A stretch of 64,000 bases of DNA from Brugia malayi. Lineage: Eukaryota > Nematoda > Chromadorea > Rhabditida > Onchocercidae. Location of the stretch: positions 13,887,303 through 13,951,302 of the forward strand of contig NW_025062477.1 in assembly GCF_000002995.4 (NCBI RefSeq), in the 5' to 3' direction. Positions 48,601 through 63,600 of the stretch are shown here, piece by piece (position 1 is the first letter of the stretch; every line of letters begins with the position of its first letter). The notes beneath the pieces are model-generated. The model was not told the DNA's origin, searched no databases, and saw only the letters and a program-made list of their open reading frames with translations. Both the position numbers and the translations under genes were made by a program.

Positions 48601-51600
48601 TCCCGCTCTGCTGCATTGCATATAAAATAATGAATTAACTTCAAAATATTGCTATTTTTTGCAGTTTTGCAATAAATTAAAATAAAAAATGATAATTTAG
48701 AACCAATTTTCTTGTTAAATGTAAGAAAACTGTCACAAATTTTAAAATTTTTAAAAAATTCAAAATTTAAATTTGAAATTAAATTTAATTTTGAACCTTA
48801 AATTGAATTAAAACCATGATTAATTGAAAGTTTTATTAATTTTGCTGACGAATTTTTGCGTAAAACTTAATTAAAAAAGCGTATTTTAATATTTAAACTA
48901 TGAAATGACCACACTATATTTGTCCCGCTCTGCTGCAATCCATACAACATAATGAATTAGCTTCAAAATATTGCTATTTTTTGCAGTTTTGGCACTAAAT
49001 TAAAATAAAAAATGATAATTAGAACCAATTTTCCTGTTAAATGTAAGAAAACTATTACAAATTTTAAAATTTTTAAAAAATTCAAAATTTAAATTTGAAA
49101 TTAAATTTAATTTTGAACCTTAAATTGAATTAAAACCATGATTAATTGAAAGTTTTATTAATTTTGCTGACGAATTTTTGCGTAAAACTTAATTAAAAAA
49201 GCGTATTTTAATATTTAAACTATGAAATGACCACACTATATTTGTCCCGCTCTGCTGCAATCCATACAACATAATGAATTAGCTTCAAAATATTGCTATT
49301 TTTTGCAGTTTTGGCACTAAATTAAAATAAAAAATGATAATTTAGAACCAATTTTCCTGTTAAATGTAAGAAAACTATTACAAATTTTAAATTTTTAAAA
49401 AATTCAAAATTTAAATTTGAAATTAAATTTAATTTTGAACCTTAAATTGAATTAAAACCATGATTAATTGAAAGTTTTATTAATTTTGCTGACGAATTTT
49501 TGCGTAAAACTTAATTAAAAAAGCGTATTTTAATATTTAAACTATGAAATGACCACACTATATTTGTCCCGCTCTGCTGCAATCCATACAACATAATGAA
49601 TTAGCTTCAAAATATTGCTATTTTTTGCAGTTTTGGCACTAAATTAAAATAAAAAATGATAATTTAGAACCAATTTTCCTGTTAAATGTAAGAAAACTAT
49701 CACAAATTTTAAAATTTTAAAAAATTCAAAATTTAAATTTGAAATTAAATTTAATTTTGAACCTTAAATTGAATTAAAACCATGATTAATTGAAAGTTTT
49801 ATTAATTTTGCTGACGAATTTTTGCGTAAAACTTAATTAAAAAAGCGTATTTTAATATTTAAACTATGAAATGACCACACTATATTTGTCCCGCTCTGCT
49901 GCAATCCATACAACATAATGAATTAGCTTCAAAATATTGCTATTTTTTGCAGTTTTGGCACTAAATTAAAATAAAAATGATAATTTAGAACCAATTTTCC
50001 TGTTAAATGTAAGAAAACTATTACAAATTTTAAAATTTTTAAAAAATTCAAAATTTAAATTTGAAATTAAATTTAATTTTGAACCTTAAATTGAATTAAA
50101 ACCATGATTAATTGAAAGTTTTATTAATTTTGCTGACGAATTTTTGCGTAAAACTTAATTAAAAAAGCGTATTTTAATATTTAAACTATGAAATGACCAC
50201 ACTATATTTGTCCCGCTCTGCTGCAATGCATATAACATAATGAATTAGCTTCAAAATATTGCTATTTTTTGCAGTTTTGGCACTAAATTAAAATAAAAAA
50301 TGATAATTAGAACCAATTTTCCTGTTAAATGTAAGAAAACTGTCACAAATTTTAAAATTTGTCACAAATATATAATTTTAAAAATTCAAAATTTAAATTT
50401 GAAATTAAATTTAATTTTGAACCTTAAATTGAATTAAAACCATGATTAATTGAAAGTTTTATTAATTTTGCTGACGAATTTTTGCGTAAAACTTAATTAA
50501 AAAAGCGTATTTTAATATTTAAACTATGAAATGACCACACTATATTTGTCCCGCTCTGCTGCAATCCATACAACATAATGAATTAGCTTCAAAATATTGC
50601 TATTTTTTGCAGTTTTGGCACTAAATTAAAATAAAAAATGATAATTTAGAACCAATTTTCCTGTTAAATGTAAGAAAACTATTACAAATTTTAAAATTTT
50701 TAAAAAATTCAAAATTTAAATTTGAAATTAAATTTAATTTTGAACCTTAAATTGAATTAAAACCATGATTAATTGAAAGTTTTATTAATTTTGCTGACGA
50801 ATTTTTGCGTAAAACTTAATTAAAAAAGCGTATTTTAATATTTAAACTATGAAATGACCACACTATATTTGTCCCGCTCTGCTGCAATCCATACAACATA
50901 ATGAATTAGCTTCAAAATATTGCTATTTTTTGCAGTTTTGGCACTAAATTAAAATAAAAAATGATAATTTAGAACCAATTTTCCTGTTAAATGTAAGAAA
51001 ACTATTACAAATTTTAAATTTTTAAAAAATTCAAAATTTAAATTTGAAATTAAATTTAATTTTGAACCTTAAATTGAATTAAAACCATGATTAATTGAAA
51101 GTTTTATTAATTTTGCTGACGAATTTTTGCGTAAAACTTAATTAAAAAAGCGTATTTTAATATTTAAACTATGAAATGACCACACCATATTTGTCCCGCT
51201 CTGCTGCAATGCATACAACATAATGAATTAACTTCAAAATATTGCTATTTTTTGCAGTTTTGCACTAAATTAAAATAAAAAATGATAATTTAGAACCAAT
51301 TTTCCTGTTAAATGTAAGAAAACTATTACAAATTTTAAAATTTTAAAAAATTCAAAATTTAAATTTGAAATTAAATTTAATTTTGAACCTTAAATTGAAT
51401 TAAAACCATGATTAATTGAAAGTTTTATTAATTTTGCTGACGAATTTTTGCGTAAAACTTAATTAAAAAAGCGTATTTTAATATTTAAACTATGAAATGA
51501 CCACACTATATTTGTCCCGCTCTGCTGCAATGCATACAACATAATGAATTAGCTTCAAAATATTGCTATTTTTTGCAGTTTTGGCACTAAATTAAAATAA

Positions 51601-54600
51601 AAAATGATAATTTAGAACCAATTTTCTTGTTAAATGTAAGAAAACTATTACAAATTTTAAAATTTTAAAAAATTCAAAATTTAAATTTGAAATTAAATTT
51701 AATTTTGAACCTTAAATTGAATTAAAACCATGATTAATTGAAAGTTTTATTAATTTTGCTGACGAATTTTTGCGTAAAACTTAATTAAAAAAGCGTATTT
51801 TAATATTTAAACTATGAAATGACCACACTATATTTGTCCCGCTCTGCTGCAATGCATATAACATAATGAATTAGCTTCAAAATATTGCTATTTTTTGCAG
51901 TTTTGGCACTAAATTAAAATAAAAAATGATAATTTAGAACCAATTTTCCTGTTAAATGTAAGAAAACTATTACAAATTTTAAAATTTTAAAAAATTCAAA
52001 ATTTAAATTTGAAATTAAATTTAATTTTGAACCTTAAATTGAATTAAAACCATGATTAATTGAAAGTTTTATTAATTTTGCTGACGAATTTTTGCGTAAA
52101 ACTTAATTAAAAAAGCGTATTTTAATATTTAAACTATGAAATGACCACACTATATTTGTCCCGCTCTGCTGCAATGCATATAACATAATGAATTAGCTTC
52201 AAAATATTGCTATTTTTTGCAGTTTTGGCACTAAATTAAAATAAAAAATGATAATTTAGAACCAATTTTCCTGTTAAATGTAAGAAAACTATTACAAATT
52301 TTAAAATTTTAAAAAATTCAAAATTTAAATTTGAAATTAAATTTAATTTTGAACCTTAAATTGAATTAAAACCATGATTAATTGAAAGTTTTATTAATTT
52401 TGCTGACGAATTTTTGCGTAAAACTTAATTAAAAAAGCGTATTTTAATATTTAAACTATGAAATGACCACACCATATTTGTCCCGCTCTGCTGCAATGCA
52501 TACAACATAATGAATTAGCTTCAAAATATTGCTATTTTTTGCAGTTTTGGCACTAAATTAAAATAAAAAATGATAATTTAGAACCAATTTTCCTGTTAAA
52601 TGTAAGAAAACTGTCACAAATTTTAAATTAATTTTTAAAAAATTCAAAATTTAAATTTGAAATTAAATTTAATTTTGAACCTTAAATTGAATTAAAACCA
52701 TGATTAATTGAAAGTTTTATTAATTTTGCTGACGAATTTTTGCGTAAAACTTAATTAAAAAAGCGTATTTTAATATTTAAACTATGAAATGACCACACCA
52801 TATTTGTCCCGCTCTGCTGCAATGCATACAACATAATGAATTAGCTTCAAAATATTGCTATTTTTTGCAGTTTTGGCACTAAATTAAAATAAAAAATGAT
52901 AATTTAGAACCAATTTTCCTGTTAAATGTAAGAAAACTATTACAAATTTTAAAATTTTTAAAAAATTCAAAATTTAAATTTGAAATTAAATTTAATTTTG
53001 AACCTTAAATTGAATTAAAACCATGATTAATTGAAAGTTTTATTAATTTTGCTGACGAATTTTTGCGTAAAACTTAATTAAAAAAGCGTATTTTAATATT
53101 TAAACTATGAAATGACCACACTATATTTGTCCCGCTCTGCTGCAATCCATACAACATAATGAATTAGCTTCAAAATATTGCTATTTTTTGCAGTTTTGGC
53201 ACTAAATTAAAATAAAAAATGATAATTTAGAACCAATTTTCCTGTTAAATGTAAGAAAACTATTACAAATTTTAAAATTTTTAAAAAATTCAAAATTTAA
53301 ATTTGAAATTAAATTTAATTTTGAACCTTAAATTGAATTAAAACCATGATTAATTGAAAGTTTTATTAATTTTGCTGACGAATTTTTGCGTAAAACTTAA
53401 TTAAAAAAGCGTATTTTAATATTTAAACTATGAAATGACCACACCATATTTGTCCCGCTCTGCTGCAATGCATATAACATAATGAATTAACTTCAAAATA
53501 TTGCTATTTTTTGCAGTTTTGGCACTAAATTAAAATAAAAAATGATAATTTAGAACCAATTTTCTTGTTAAATGTAAGAAAACTATTACAAATTTTAAAA
53601 TTTTAAAAAATTCAAAATTTAAATTTGAAATTAAATTTAATTTTGAACCTTAAATTGAATTAAAACCATGATTAATTGAAAGTTTTATTAATTTTGCTGA
53701 CGAATTTTTGCGTAAAACTTAATTAAAAAAGCGTATTTTAATATTTAAACTATGAAATGACCACACTATATTTGTCCCGCTCTGCTGCAATGCATACAAC
53801 ATAATGAATTAGCTTCAAAATATTGCTATTTTTTGCAGTTTTGGCACTAAATTAAAATAAAAAATGATAATTTAGAACCAATTTTCATGTTAAATGTAAG
53901 AAAACTATTACAAATTTTAAAATTTTAAAAAATTCAAAATTTAAATTTGAAATTAAATTTAATTTTGAACCTTAAATTGAATTAAAACCATGATTAATTG
54001 AAAGTTTTATTAATTTTGCTGACGAATTTTTGCGTAAAACTTAATTAAAAAAGCGTATTTTAATATTTAAACTATGAAATGACCACACTATATTTGTCCC
54101 GCTCTGCTGCAATGCATATAACATAATGAATTAGCTTCAAAATATTGCTATTTTTTGCAGTTTTGGCACTAAATTAAAATAAAAAATGATAATTTAGAAC
54201 CAATTTTCTTGTTAAATGTAAGAAAACTATTACAAATTTTAAATTTTTAAAAAATTCAAAATTTAAATTTGAAATTAAATTTAATTTTGAACCTTAAATT
54301 GAATTAAAACCATGATTAATTGAAAGTTTTATTAATTTTGCTGACGAATTTTTGCGTAAAACTTAATTAAAAAAGCGTATTTTAATATTTAAACTATGAA
54401 ATGACCACACCATATTTGTCCGCTCTGCTGCAATGCATATAACATAATGAATTAGCTTCAAAATATTGCTATTTTTTGCAGTTTTGGCACTAAATTAAAA
54501 TAAAAAATGATAATTTAGAACCAATTTTCTTGTTAAATGTAAGAAAACTATTACAAATTTTAAAATTTTTAAAAAATTCAAAATTTAAATTTGAAATTAA

Positions 54601-57600
54601 ATTTAATTTTGAACCTTAAATTGAATTAAAACCATGATTAATTGAAAGTTTTATTAATTTTGCTGACGAATTTTTGCGTAAAACTTAATTAAAAAAGCGT
54701 ATTTTAATATTTAAACTATGAAATGACCACACTATATTTGTCCCGCTCTGCTGCAATGCATACAACATAATGAATTAGCTTCAAAATATTGCTATTTTTT
54801 GCAGTTTTGGCACTAAATTAAAATAAAAAATGATAATTTAGAACCAATTTTCTTGTTAAATGTAAGAAAACTATTACAAATTTTAAAATTTTTAAAAAAT
54901 TCAAAATTTAAATTTGAAATTAAATTTAATTTTGAACCTTAAATTGAATTAAAACCATGATTAATTGAAAGTTTTATTAATTTTGCTGACGAATTTTTGC
55001 GTAAAACTTAATTAAAAAAGCGTATTTTAATATTTAAACTATGAAATGACCACACCATATTTGTCCGCTCTGCTGCAATGCATATAACATAATGAATTAG
55101 CTTCAAAATATTGCTATTTTTTGCAGTTTTGGCACTAAATTAAAATAAAAAATGATAATTTAGAACCAATTTTCTTGTTAAATGTAAGAAAACTATTACA
55201 AATTTTAAAATTTTTAAAAAATTCAAAATTTAAATTTGAAATTAAATTTAATTTTGAACCTTAAATTGAATTAAAACCATGATTAATTGAAAGTTTTATT
55301 AATTTTGCTGACGAATTTTTGCGTAAAACTTAATTAAAAAAGCGTATTTTAATATTTAAACTATGAAATGACCACACCATATTTGTCCTGCTCTGCTGCA
55401 ATGCATATAACATAATGAATTAGCTTCAAAATATTGCTATTTTTTGCAGTTTTGGCACTAAATTAAAATAAAAAATGATAATTTAGAACCAATTTTCTTG
55501 TTAAATGTAAGAAAACTATTACAAATTTTAAAATTTTTAAAAATTCAAAATTTAAATTTGAAATTAAATTTAATTTTGAACCTTAAATTGAATTAAAACC
55601 ATGATTAATTGAAAGTTTTATTAATTTTGCTGACGAATTTTTGCGTAAAACTTAATTAAAAAAGCGTATTTTAATATTTAAACTATGAAATGACCACACT
55701 ATATTTGTCCCGCTCTGCTGCAATGCATATAACATAATGAATTAGCTTCAAAATATTGCTATTTTTTGCAGTTTTGGCACTAAATTAAAATAAAAAATGA
55801 TAATTTAGAACCAATTTTCTTGTTAAATGTAAGAAAACTATTACAAATTTTAAAATTTTTAAAAAATTCAAAATTTAAATTTGAAATTAAATTTAATTTT
55901 GAACCTTAAATTGAATTAAAACCATGATTAATTGAAAGTTTTATTAATTTGCTGACGAATTTTTGCGTAAAACTTAATTAAAAAAGCGTATTTTAATATT
56001 TAAACTATGAAATGACCACACCATATTTGTCCCGCTCTGCTGCAATGCATATAACATAATGAATTAGCTTCAAAATATTGCTATTTTTTGCAGTTTTGGC
56101 ACTAAATTAAAATAAAAAATGATAATTTAGAACCAATTTTCTTGTTAAATGTAAGAAAACTATTACAAATTTTAAATTTTTAAAAAATTCAAAATTTAAA
56201 TTTGAAATTAAATTTAATTTTGAACCTTAAATTGAATTAAAACCATGATTAATTGAAAGTTTTATTAATTTTGCTGACGAATTTTTGCGTAAAACTTAAT
56301 TAAAAAGCGTATTTTAATATTTAAACTATGAAATGACCACACTATATTTGTCCCGCTCTGCTGCAATGCATACAACATAATGAATTAGCTTCAAAATATT
56401 GCTATTTTTTGCAGTTTTGGCACTAAATTAAAATAAAAAATGATAATTTAGAACCAATTTTCTTGTTAAATGTAAGAAAACTATTACAAATTTTAAAATT
56501 TTTAAAAAATTCAAAATTTAAATTTGAAATTAAATTTAATTTTGAACCTTAAATTGAATTAAAACCATGATTAATTGAAAGTTTTATTAATTTTGCTGAC
56601 GAATTTTTGCGTAAAACTTAATTAAAAAAGCGTATTTTAATATTTAAACTATGAAATGACCACACCATATTTGTCCCGCTCTGCTGCAATGCATATAACA
56701 TAATGAATTAACTTCAAAATATTGCTATTTTTTGCAGTTTTGGCACTAAATTAAAATAAAAAATGATAATTTAGAACCAATTTCTTGTTAAATGTAAGAA
56801 AACTATTACAAATTTTAAAATTTTTAAAAAATTCAAAATTTAAATTTGAAATTAAATTTAATTTTGAACCTTAAATTGAATTAAAACCATGATTAATTGA
56901 AAGTTTTATTAATTTTGCTGACGAATTTTTGCGTAAAACTTAATTAAAAAAGCGTATTTTAATATTTAAACTATGAAATGACCACACTATATTTGTCCGC
57001 TCTGCTGCAATGCATATAACATAATGAATTAGCTTCAAAATATTGCTATTTTTTGCAGTTTTGGCACTAAATTAAATAAAAAATGATAATTTAGAACCAA
57101 TTTTCTTGTTAAATGTAAGAAAACTATTACAAATTTTAAAATTTTTAAAAAATTCAAAATTTAAATTTGAAATTAAATTTAATTTTGAACCTTAAATTGA
57201 ATTAAAACCATGATTAATTGAAAGTTTTATTAATTTTGCTGACGAATTTTTGCGTAAAACTTAATTAAAAAAGCGTATTTTAATATTTAAACTATGAAAT
57301 GACCACACTATATTTGTCCCGCTCTGCTGCAATGCATATAACATAATGAATTAGCTTCAAAATATTGCTATTTTTTGCAGTTTTGGCACTAAATTAAAAT
57401 AAAAATGATAATTTAGAACCAATTTTCTTGTTAAATGTAAGAAAACTATTACAAATTTTAAATTTTTAAAAAATTCAAAATTTAAATTTGAAATTAAATT
57501 TAATTTTGAACCTTAAATTGAATTAAAACCATGATTAATTGAAAGTTTTATTAATTTTGCTGACGAATTTTTGCGTAAAACTTAATTAAAAAAGCGTATT

Positions 57601-60600
57601 TTAATATTTAAACTATGAAATGACCACACTATATTTGTCCCGCTCTGCTGCAATGCATATAACATAATGAATTAGCTTCAAAATATTGCTATTTTTTGCA
57701 GTTTTGGCACTAAATTAAAATAAAAAATGATAATTTAGAACCAATTTTCTTGTTAAATGTAAGAAAACTATTACAAATTTTAAAATTTTTAAAAAATTCA
57801 AAATTTAAATTTGAAATTAAATTTAATTTTGAACCTTAAATTGAATTAAAACCATGATTAATTGAAAGTTTTATTAATTTTGCTGACGAATTTTTGCGTA
57901 AAACTTAATTAAAAAAGCGTATTTTAATATTTAAACTATGAAATGACCACACTATATTTGTCCCGCTCTGCTGCAATGCATACAACATAATGAATTAGCT
58001 TCAAAATATTGCTATTTTTTGCAGTTTTGGCACTAAATTAAAATAAAAAATGATAATTTAGAACCAATTTTCTTGTTAAATGTAAGAAAACTATTACAAA
58101 TTTTAAAATTTTTAAAAAATTCAAAATTTAAATTTGAAATTAAATTTAATTTTGAACCTTAAATTGAATTAAAACCATGATTAATTGAAAGTTTTATTAA
58201 TTTTGCTGACGAATTTTTGCGTAAAACTTAATTAAAAAAGCGTATTTTAATATTTAAACTATGAAATGACCACACTATATTTGTCCCGCTCTGCTGCAAT
58301 GCATATAACATAATGAATTAGCTTCAAAATATTGCTATTTTTTGCAGTTTTGGCACTAAATTAAAATAAAAAATGATAATTTAGAACCAATTTTCCTGTT
58401 AAATGTAAGAAAACTATTACAAATTTTAAAATTTTTAAAAAATTCAAAATTTAAATTTGAAATTAAATTTAATTTTGAACCTTAAATTGAATTAAAACCA
58501 TGATTAATTGAAAGTTTTATTAATTTTGCTGACGAATTTTTGCGTAAAACTTAATTAAAAAAGCGTATTTTAATATTTAAACTATGAAATGACCACACCA
58601 TATTTGTCCGCTCTGCTGCAATGCATATAACATAATGAATTAGCTTCAAAATATTGCTATTTTTTGCAGTTTTGGCACTAAATTAAAATAAAAAATGATA
58701 ATTTAGAACCAATTTTCATGTTAAATGTAAGAAAACTATTACAAATTTTAAAATTTTTAAAAAATTCAAAATTTAAATTTGAAATTAAATTTAATTTTGA
58801 ACCTTAAATTGAATTAAAACCATGATTAATTGAAAGTTTTATTAATTTTGCTGACGAATTTTTGCGTAAAACTTAATTAAAAAAGCGTATTTTAATATTT
58901 AAACTATGAAATGACCACACTATATTTGTCCCGCTCTGCTGCAATGCATATAACATAATGAATTAGCTTCAAAATATTGCTATTTTTTGCAGTTTTGGCA
59001 CTAAATTAAAATAAAAAATGATAATTTAGAACCAATTTTCTTGTTAAATGTAAGAAAACTATTACAATTTTTAAATTTTAAAAAATTCAAAATTTAAATT
59101 TGAAATTAAATTTAATTTTGAACCTTAAATTGAATTAAAACCATGATTAATTGAAAGTTTTATTAATTTTGCTGACGAATTTTTGCGTAAAACTTAATTA
59201 AAAAAGCGTATTTTAATATTTAAACTATGAAATGACCACACTATATTTGTCCCGCTCTGCTGCAATGCATACAACATAATGAATTAGCTTCAAAATATTG
59301 CTATTTTTTGCAGTTTTGGCACTAAATTAAAATAAAAAATGATAATTTAGAACCAATTTTCTTGTTAAATGTAAGAAAACTATTACAAATTTTAAAAATT
59401 TTAAAAAATTCAAAATTTAAATTTGAAATTAAATTTAATTTTGAACCTTAAATTGAATTAAAACCATGATTAATTGAAAGTTTTATTAATTTTGCTGACG
59501 AATTTTTGCGTAAAACTTAATTAAAAAAGCGTATTTTAATATTTAAACTATGAAATGACCACACCATATTTGTCCCGCTCTGCTGCAATGCATATAACAT
59601 AATGAATTAACTTCAAAATATTGCTATTTTTTGCAGTTTTGGCACTAAATTAAAATAAAAAATGATAATTTAGAACCAATTTTCTTGTTAAATGTAAGAA
59701 AACTATTACAAATTTTAAAATTTTAAAAAATTCAAAATTTAAATTTGAAATTAAATTTAATTTTGAACCTTAAATTGAATTAAAACCATGATTAATTGAA
59801 AGTTTTATTAATTTTGCTGACGAATTTTTGCGTAAAACTTAATTAAAAAAGCGTATTTTAATATTTAAACTATGAAATGACCACACTATATTTGTCCCGC
59901 TCTGCTGCAATGCATATAACATAATGAATTAGCTTCAAAATATTGCTATTTTTTGCAGTTTTGGCAATAAATTAAAATAAAAAATGATAATTTAGAACCA
60001 ATTTTCTTGTTAAATGTAAGAAAACTATTACAAATTTTAAAATTTTTAAAAAATTCAAAATTTAAATTTGAAATTAAATTTAATTTTGAACCTTAAATTG
60101 AATTAAAACCATGATTAATTGAAAGTTTTATTAATTTTGCTGACGAATTTTTGCGTAAAACTTAATTAAAAAGCGTATTTTAATATTTAAACTATGAAAT
60201 GACCACACCATATTTGTCCCGCTCTGCTGCAATGCATACAACATAATGAATTAGCTTCAAAATATTGCTATTTTTTGCAGTTTTGGCACTAAATTAAAAT
60301 AAAAAATGATAATTTAGAACCAATTTTCTTGTTAAATGTAAGAAAACTGTCACAAATTTTAAAATTTTTAAAAAATTCAAAATTTAAATTTGAAATTAAA
60401 TTTAATTTTGAACCTTAAATTGAATTAAAACCATGATTAATTGAAAGTTTTATTAATTTTGCTGACGAATTTTTGCGTAAAACTTAATTAAAAAAGCGTA
60501 TTTTAATATTTAAACTATGAAATGACACACTATATTTGTCCCGCTCTGCTGCAATGCATACAACATAATGAATTAGCTTCAAAATATTGCTATTTTTTGC

Positions 60601-63600
60601 AGTTTTGGCACTAAATTAAAATAAAAAATGATAATTTAGAACCAATTTTCTTGTTAAATGTAAGAAAACTATTACAAATTTTAAAATTTTAAAAAATTCA
60701 AAATTTAAATTTGAAATTAAATTTAATTTTGAACCTTAAATTGAATTAAAACCATGATTAATTGAAAGTTTTATTAATTTTGCTGACGAATTTTTGCGTA
60801 AAACTTAATTAAAAAAGCGTATTTTAATATTTAAACTATGAAATGACCACACCATATTTGTCCTGCTCTGCTGCAATGCATATAACATAATGAATTAGCT
60901 TCAAAATATTGCTATTTTTTGCAGTTTTGGCACTAAATTAAAATAAAAAATGATAATTTAGAACCAATTTTCTTGTTAAATGTAAGAAAACTATTACAAA
61001 TTTTAAAATTTTAAAAAATTCAAAATTTAAATTTGAAATTAAATTTAATTTTGAACCTTAAATTGAATTAAAACCATGATTAATTGAAAGTTTTATTAAT
61101 TTTGCTGACGAATTTTTGCGTAAAACTTAATTAAAAAAGCGTATTTTAATATTTAAACTATGAAATGACCACACCATATTTGTCCTGCTCTGCTGCAATG
61201 CATATAACATAATGAATTAGCTTCAAAATATTGCTATTTTTTGCAGTTTTGGCACTAAATTAAAATAAAAAATGATAATTTAGAACCAATTTTCCTGTTA
61301 AATGTAAGAAAACTATTACAAATTTTAAAATTTTAAAAATTCAAAATTTAAATTTGAAATTAAATTTAATTTTGAACCTTAAATTGAATTAAAACCATGA
61401 TTAATTGAAAGTTTTATTAATTTTGCTGACGAATTTTTGCGTAAAACTTAATTAAAAAAGCGTATTTTAATATTTAAACTATGAAATGACCACACCATAT
61501 TTGTCCTGCTCTGCTGCAATGCATATAACATAATGAATTAGCTTCAAAATATTGCTATTTTTTGCAGTTTTGGCACTAAATTAAAATAAAAAATGATAAT
61601 TTAGAACCAATTTTCTTGTTAAATGTAAGAAAACTATTACAAATTTTAAAATTTAAAAAATTCAAAATTTAAATTTGAAATTAAATTTAATTTTGAACCT
61701 TAAATTGAATTAAAACCATGATTAATTGAAAGTTTTATTAATTTTGCTGACGAATTTTTGCGTAAAACTTAATTAAAAAAGCGTATTTTAATATTTAAAC
61801 TATGAAATGACCACACTATATTTGTCCCGCTCTGCTGCAATGCATATAACATAATGAATTAGCTTCAAAATATTGCTATTTTTTGCAGTTTTGGCACTAA
61901 ATTAAAATAAAAAATGATAATTTAGAACCAATTTTCTTGTTAAATGTAAGAAAACTATTACAAATTTTAAATTTTTAAAAAATTCAAAATTTAAATTTGA
62001 AATTAAATTTAATTTTGAACCTTAATTGAATTAAAACCATGATTAATTGAAAGTTTTATTAATTTTGCTGACGAATTTTTGCGTAAAACTTAATTAAAAA
62101 AGCGTATTTTAATATTTAAACTATGAAATGACCACACCATATTTGTCCTGCTCTGCTGCAATGCATATAACATAATGAATTAGCTTCAAAATATTGCTAT
62201 TTTTTGCAGTTTTGCACTAAATTAAAATAAAAATGATAATTTAGAACCAATTTTCCTGTTAAATGTAAGAAAACTATTACAAATTTTAAAATTTTAAAAA
62301 ATCAAATTTAAATTTGAAATTAAATTTAATTTTGAACCTTAAATTGAATTAAAACCATGATTAATTGAAAGTTTTATTAATTTTGCTGACGAATTTTTGC
62401 GTAAAACTTAATTAAAAAAGCGTATTTTAATATTTAAACTATGAAATGACCACACCATATTTGTCCTGCTCTGCTGCAATGCATATAACATAATGAATTA
62501 GCTTCAAAATATTGCTATTTTTTGCAGTTTTGGCACTAAATTAAAATAAAAAATGATAATTTAGAACCAATTTTCTTGTTAAATGTAAGAAAACTATTAC
62601 AAATTTTAAAATTTTTAAAAAATTCAAAATTTAAATTTGAAATTAAATTTAATTTTGAACCTTAAATTGAATTAAAACCATGATTAATTGAAAGTTTTAT
62701 TAATTTTGCTGACGAATTTTTGCGTAAAACTTAATTAAAAAGCGTATTTTAATATTTAAACTATGAAATGACCAACACCATATTTGTCCCGCTCTGCTGC
62801 AATGCATATAACATAATGAATTAACTTCAAAATATTGCTATTTTTTGCAGTTTTGGCACTAAATTAAAATAAAAAATGATAATTAAGAACCAATTTCTTG
62901 TTAAATGTAAGAAAACTATTACAAATTTTAAAATTTTAAAAAATTCAAAATTTAAATTTGAAATTAAATTTAATTTGAAACCTAAATTGAATTAAAACCA
63001 TGATTAATTGAAAGTTTTATTAATTTTGCTGACGAATTTTTGCGTAAAACTTAATTAAAAAAGCGTATTTTAATATTTAAACTATGAAATGACCACACCA
63101 TATTTGTCCCGCTCTGCTGCAATGCAATATAACATAATGAATTAGCTTCAAATATTTGCTATTTTTTGCAGTTTTGGCACTAAATTAAAATAAAAAATGA
63201 TAATTTAGAACCAATTTTCTTGTTAAATGTAAGAAACTTCACAAAAATTATAAATTTTAAAAAATTCAAAATTTAAATTTGAAATTAAATTTAATTTTGA
63301 ACCTTAAATTGAATTAAAACCATGATTAATTGAAAGTTTTATTAATTTTGCTGACGAATTTTGCGTAAACTTAATTAAAAAAGCGTATTTAATATTTAAA
63401 CTATGAAATGAACAACACATATTTGTCCCGCTCTGCTGCAATGCATATAACATAATGAATTAGCTTCAAAATATTGCTATTTTTTGCAGTTTTGCAATTA
63501 AATTAAATAAAAAATGATAATTTAAAACCAATTTTCTTGTTAAACCGTAAGAAAACTATTAACAAATTTTAAAATTTTTTAAAAAATTCAAAATTTAAAT

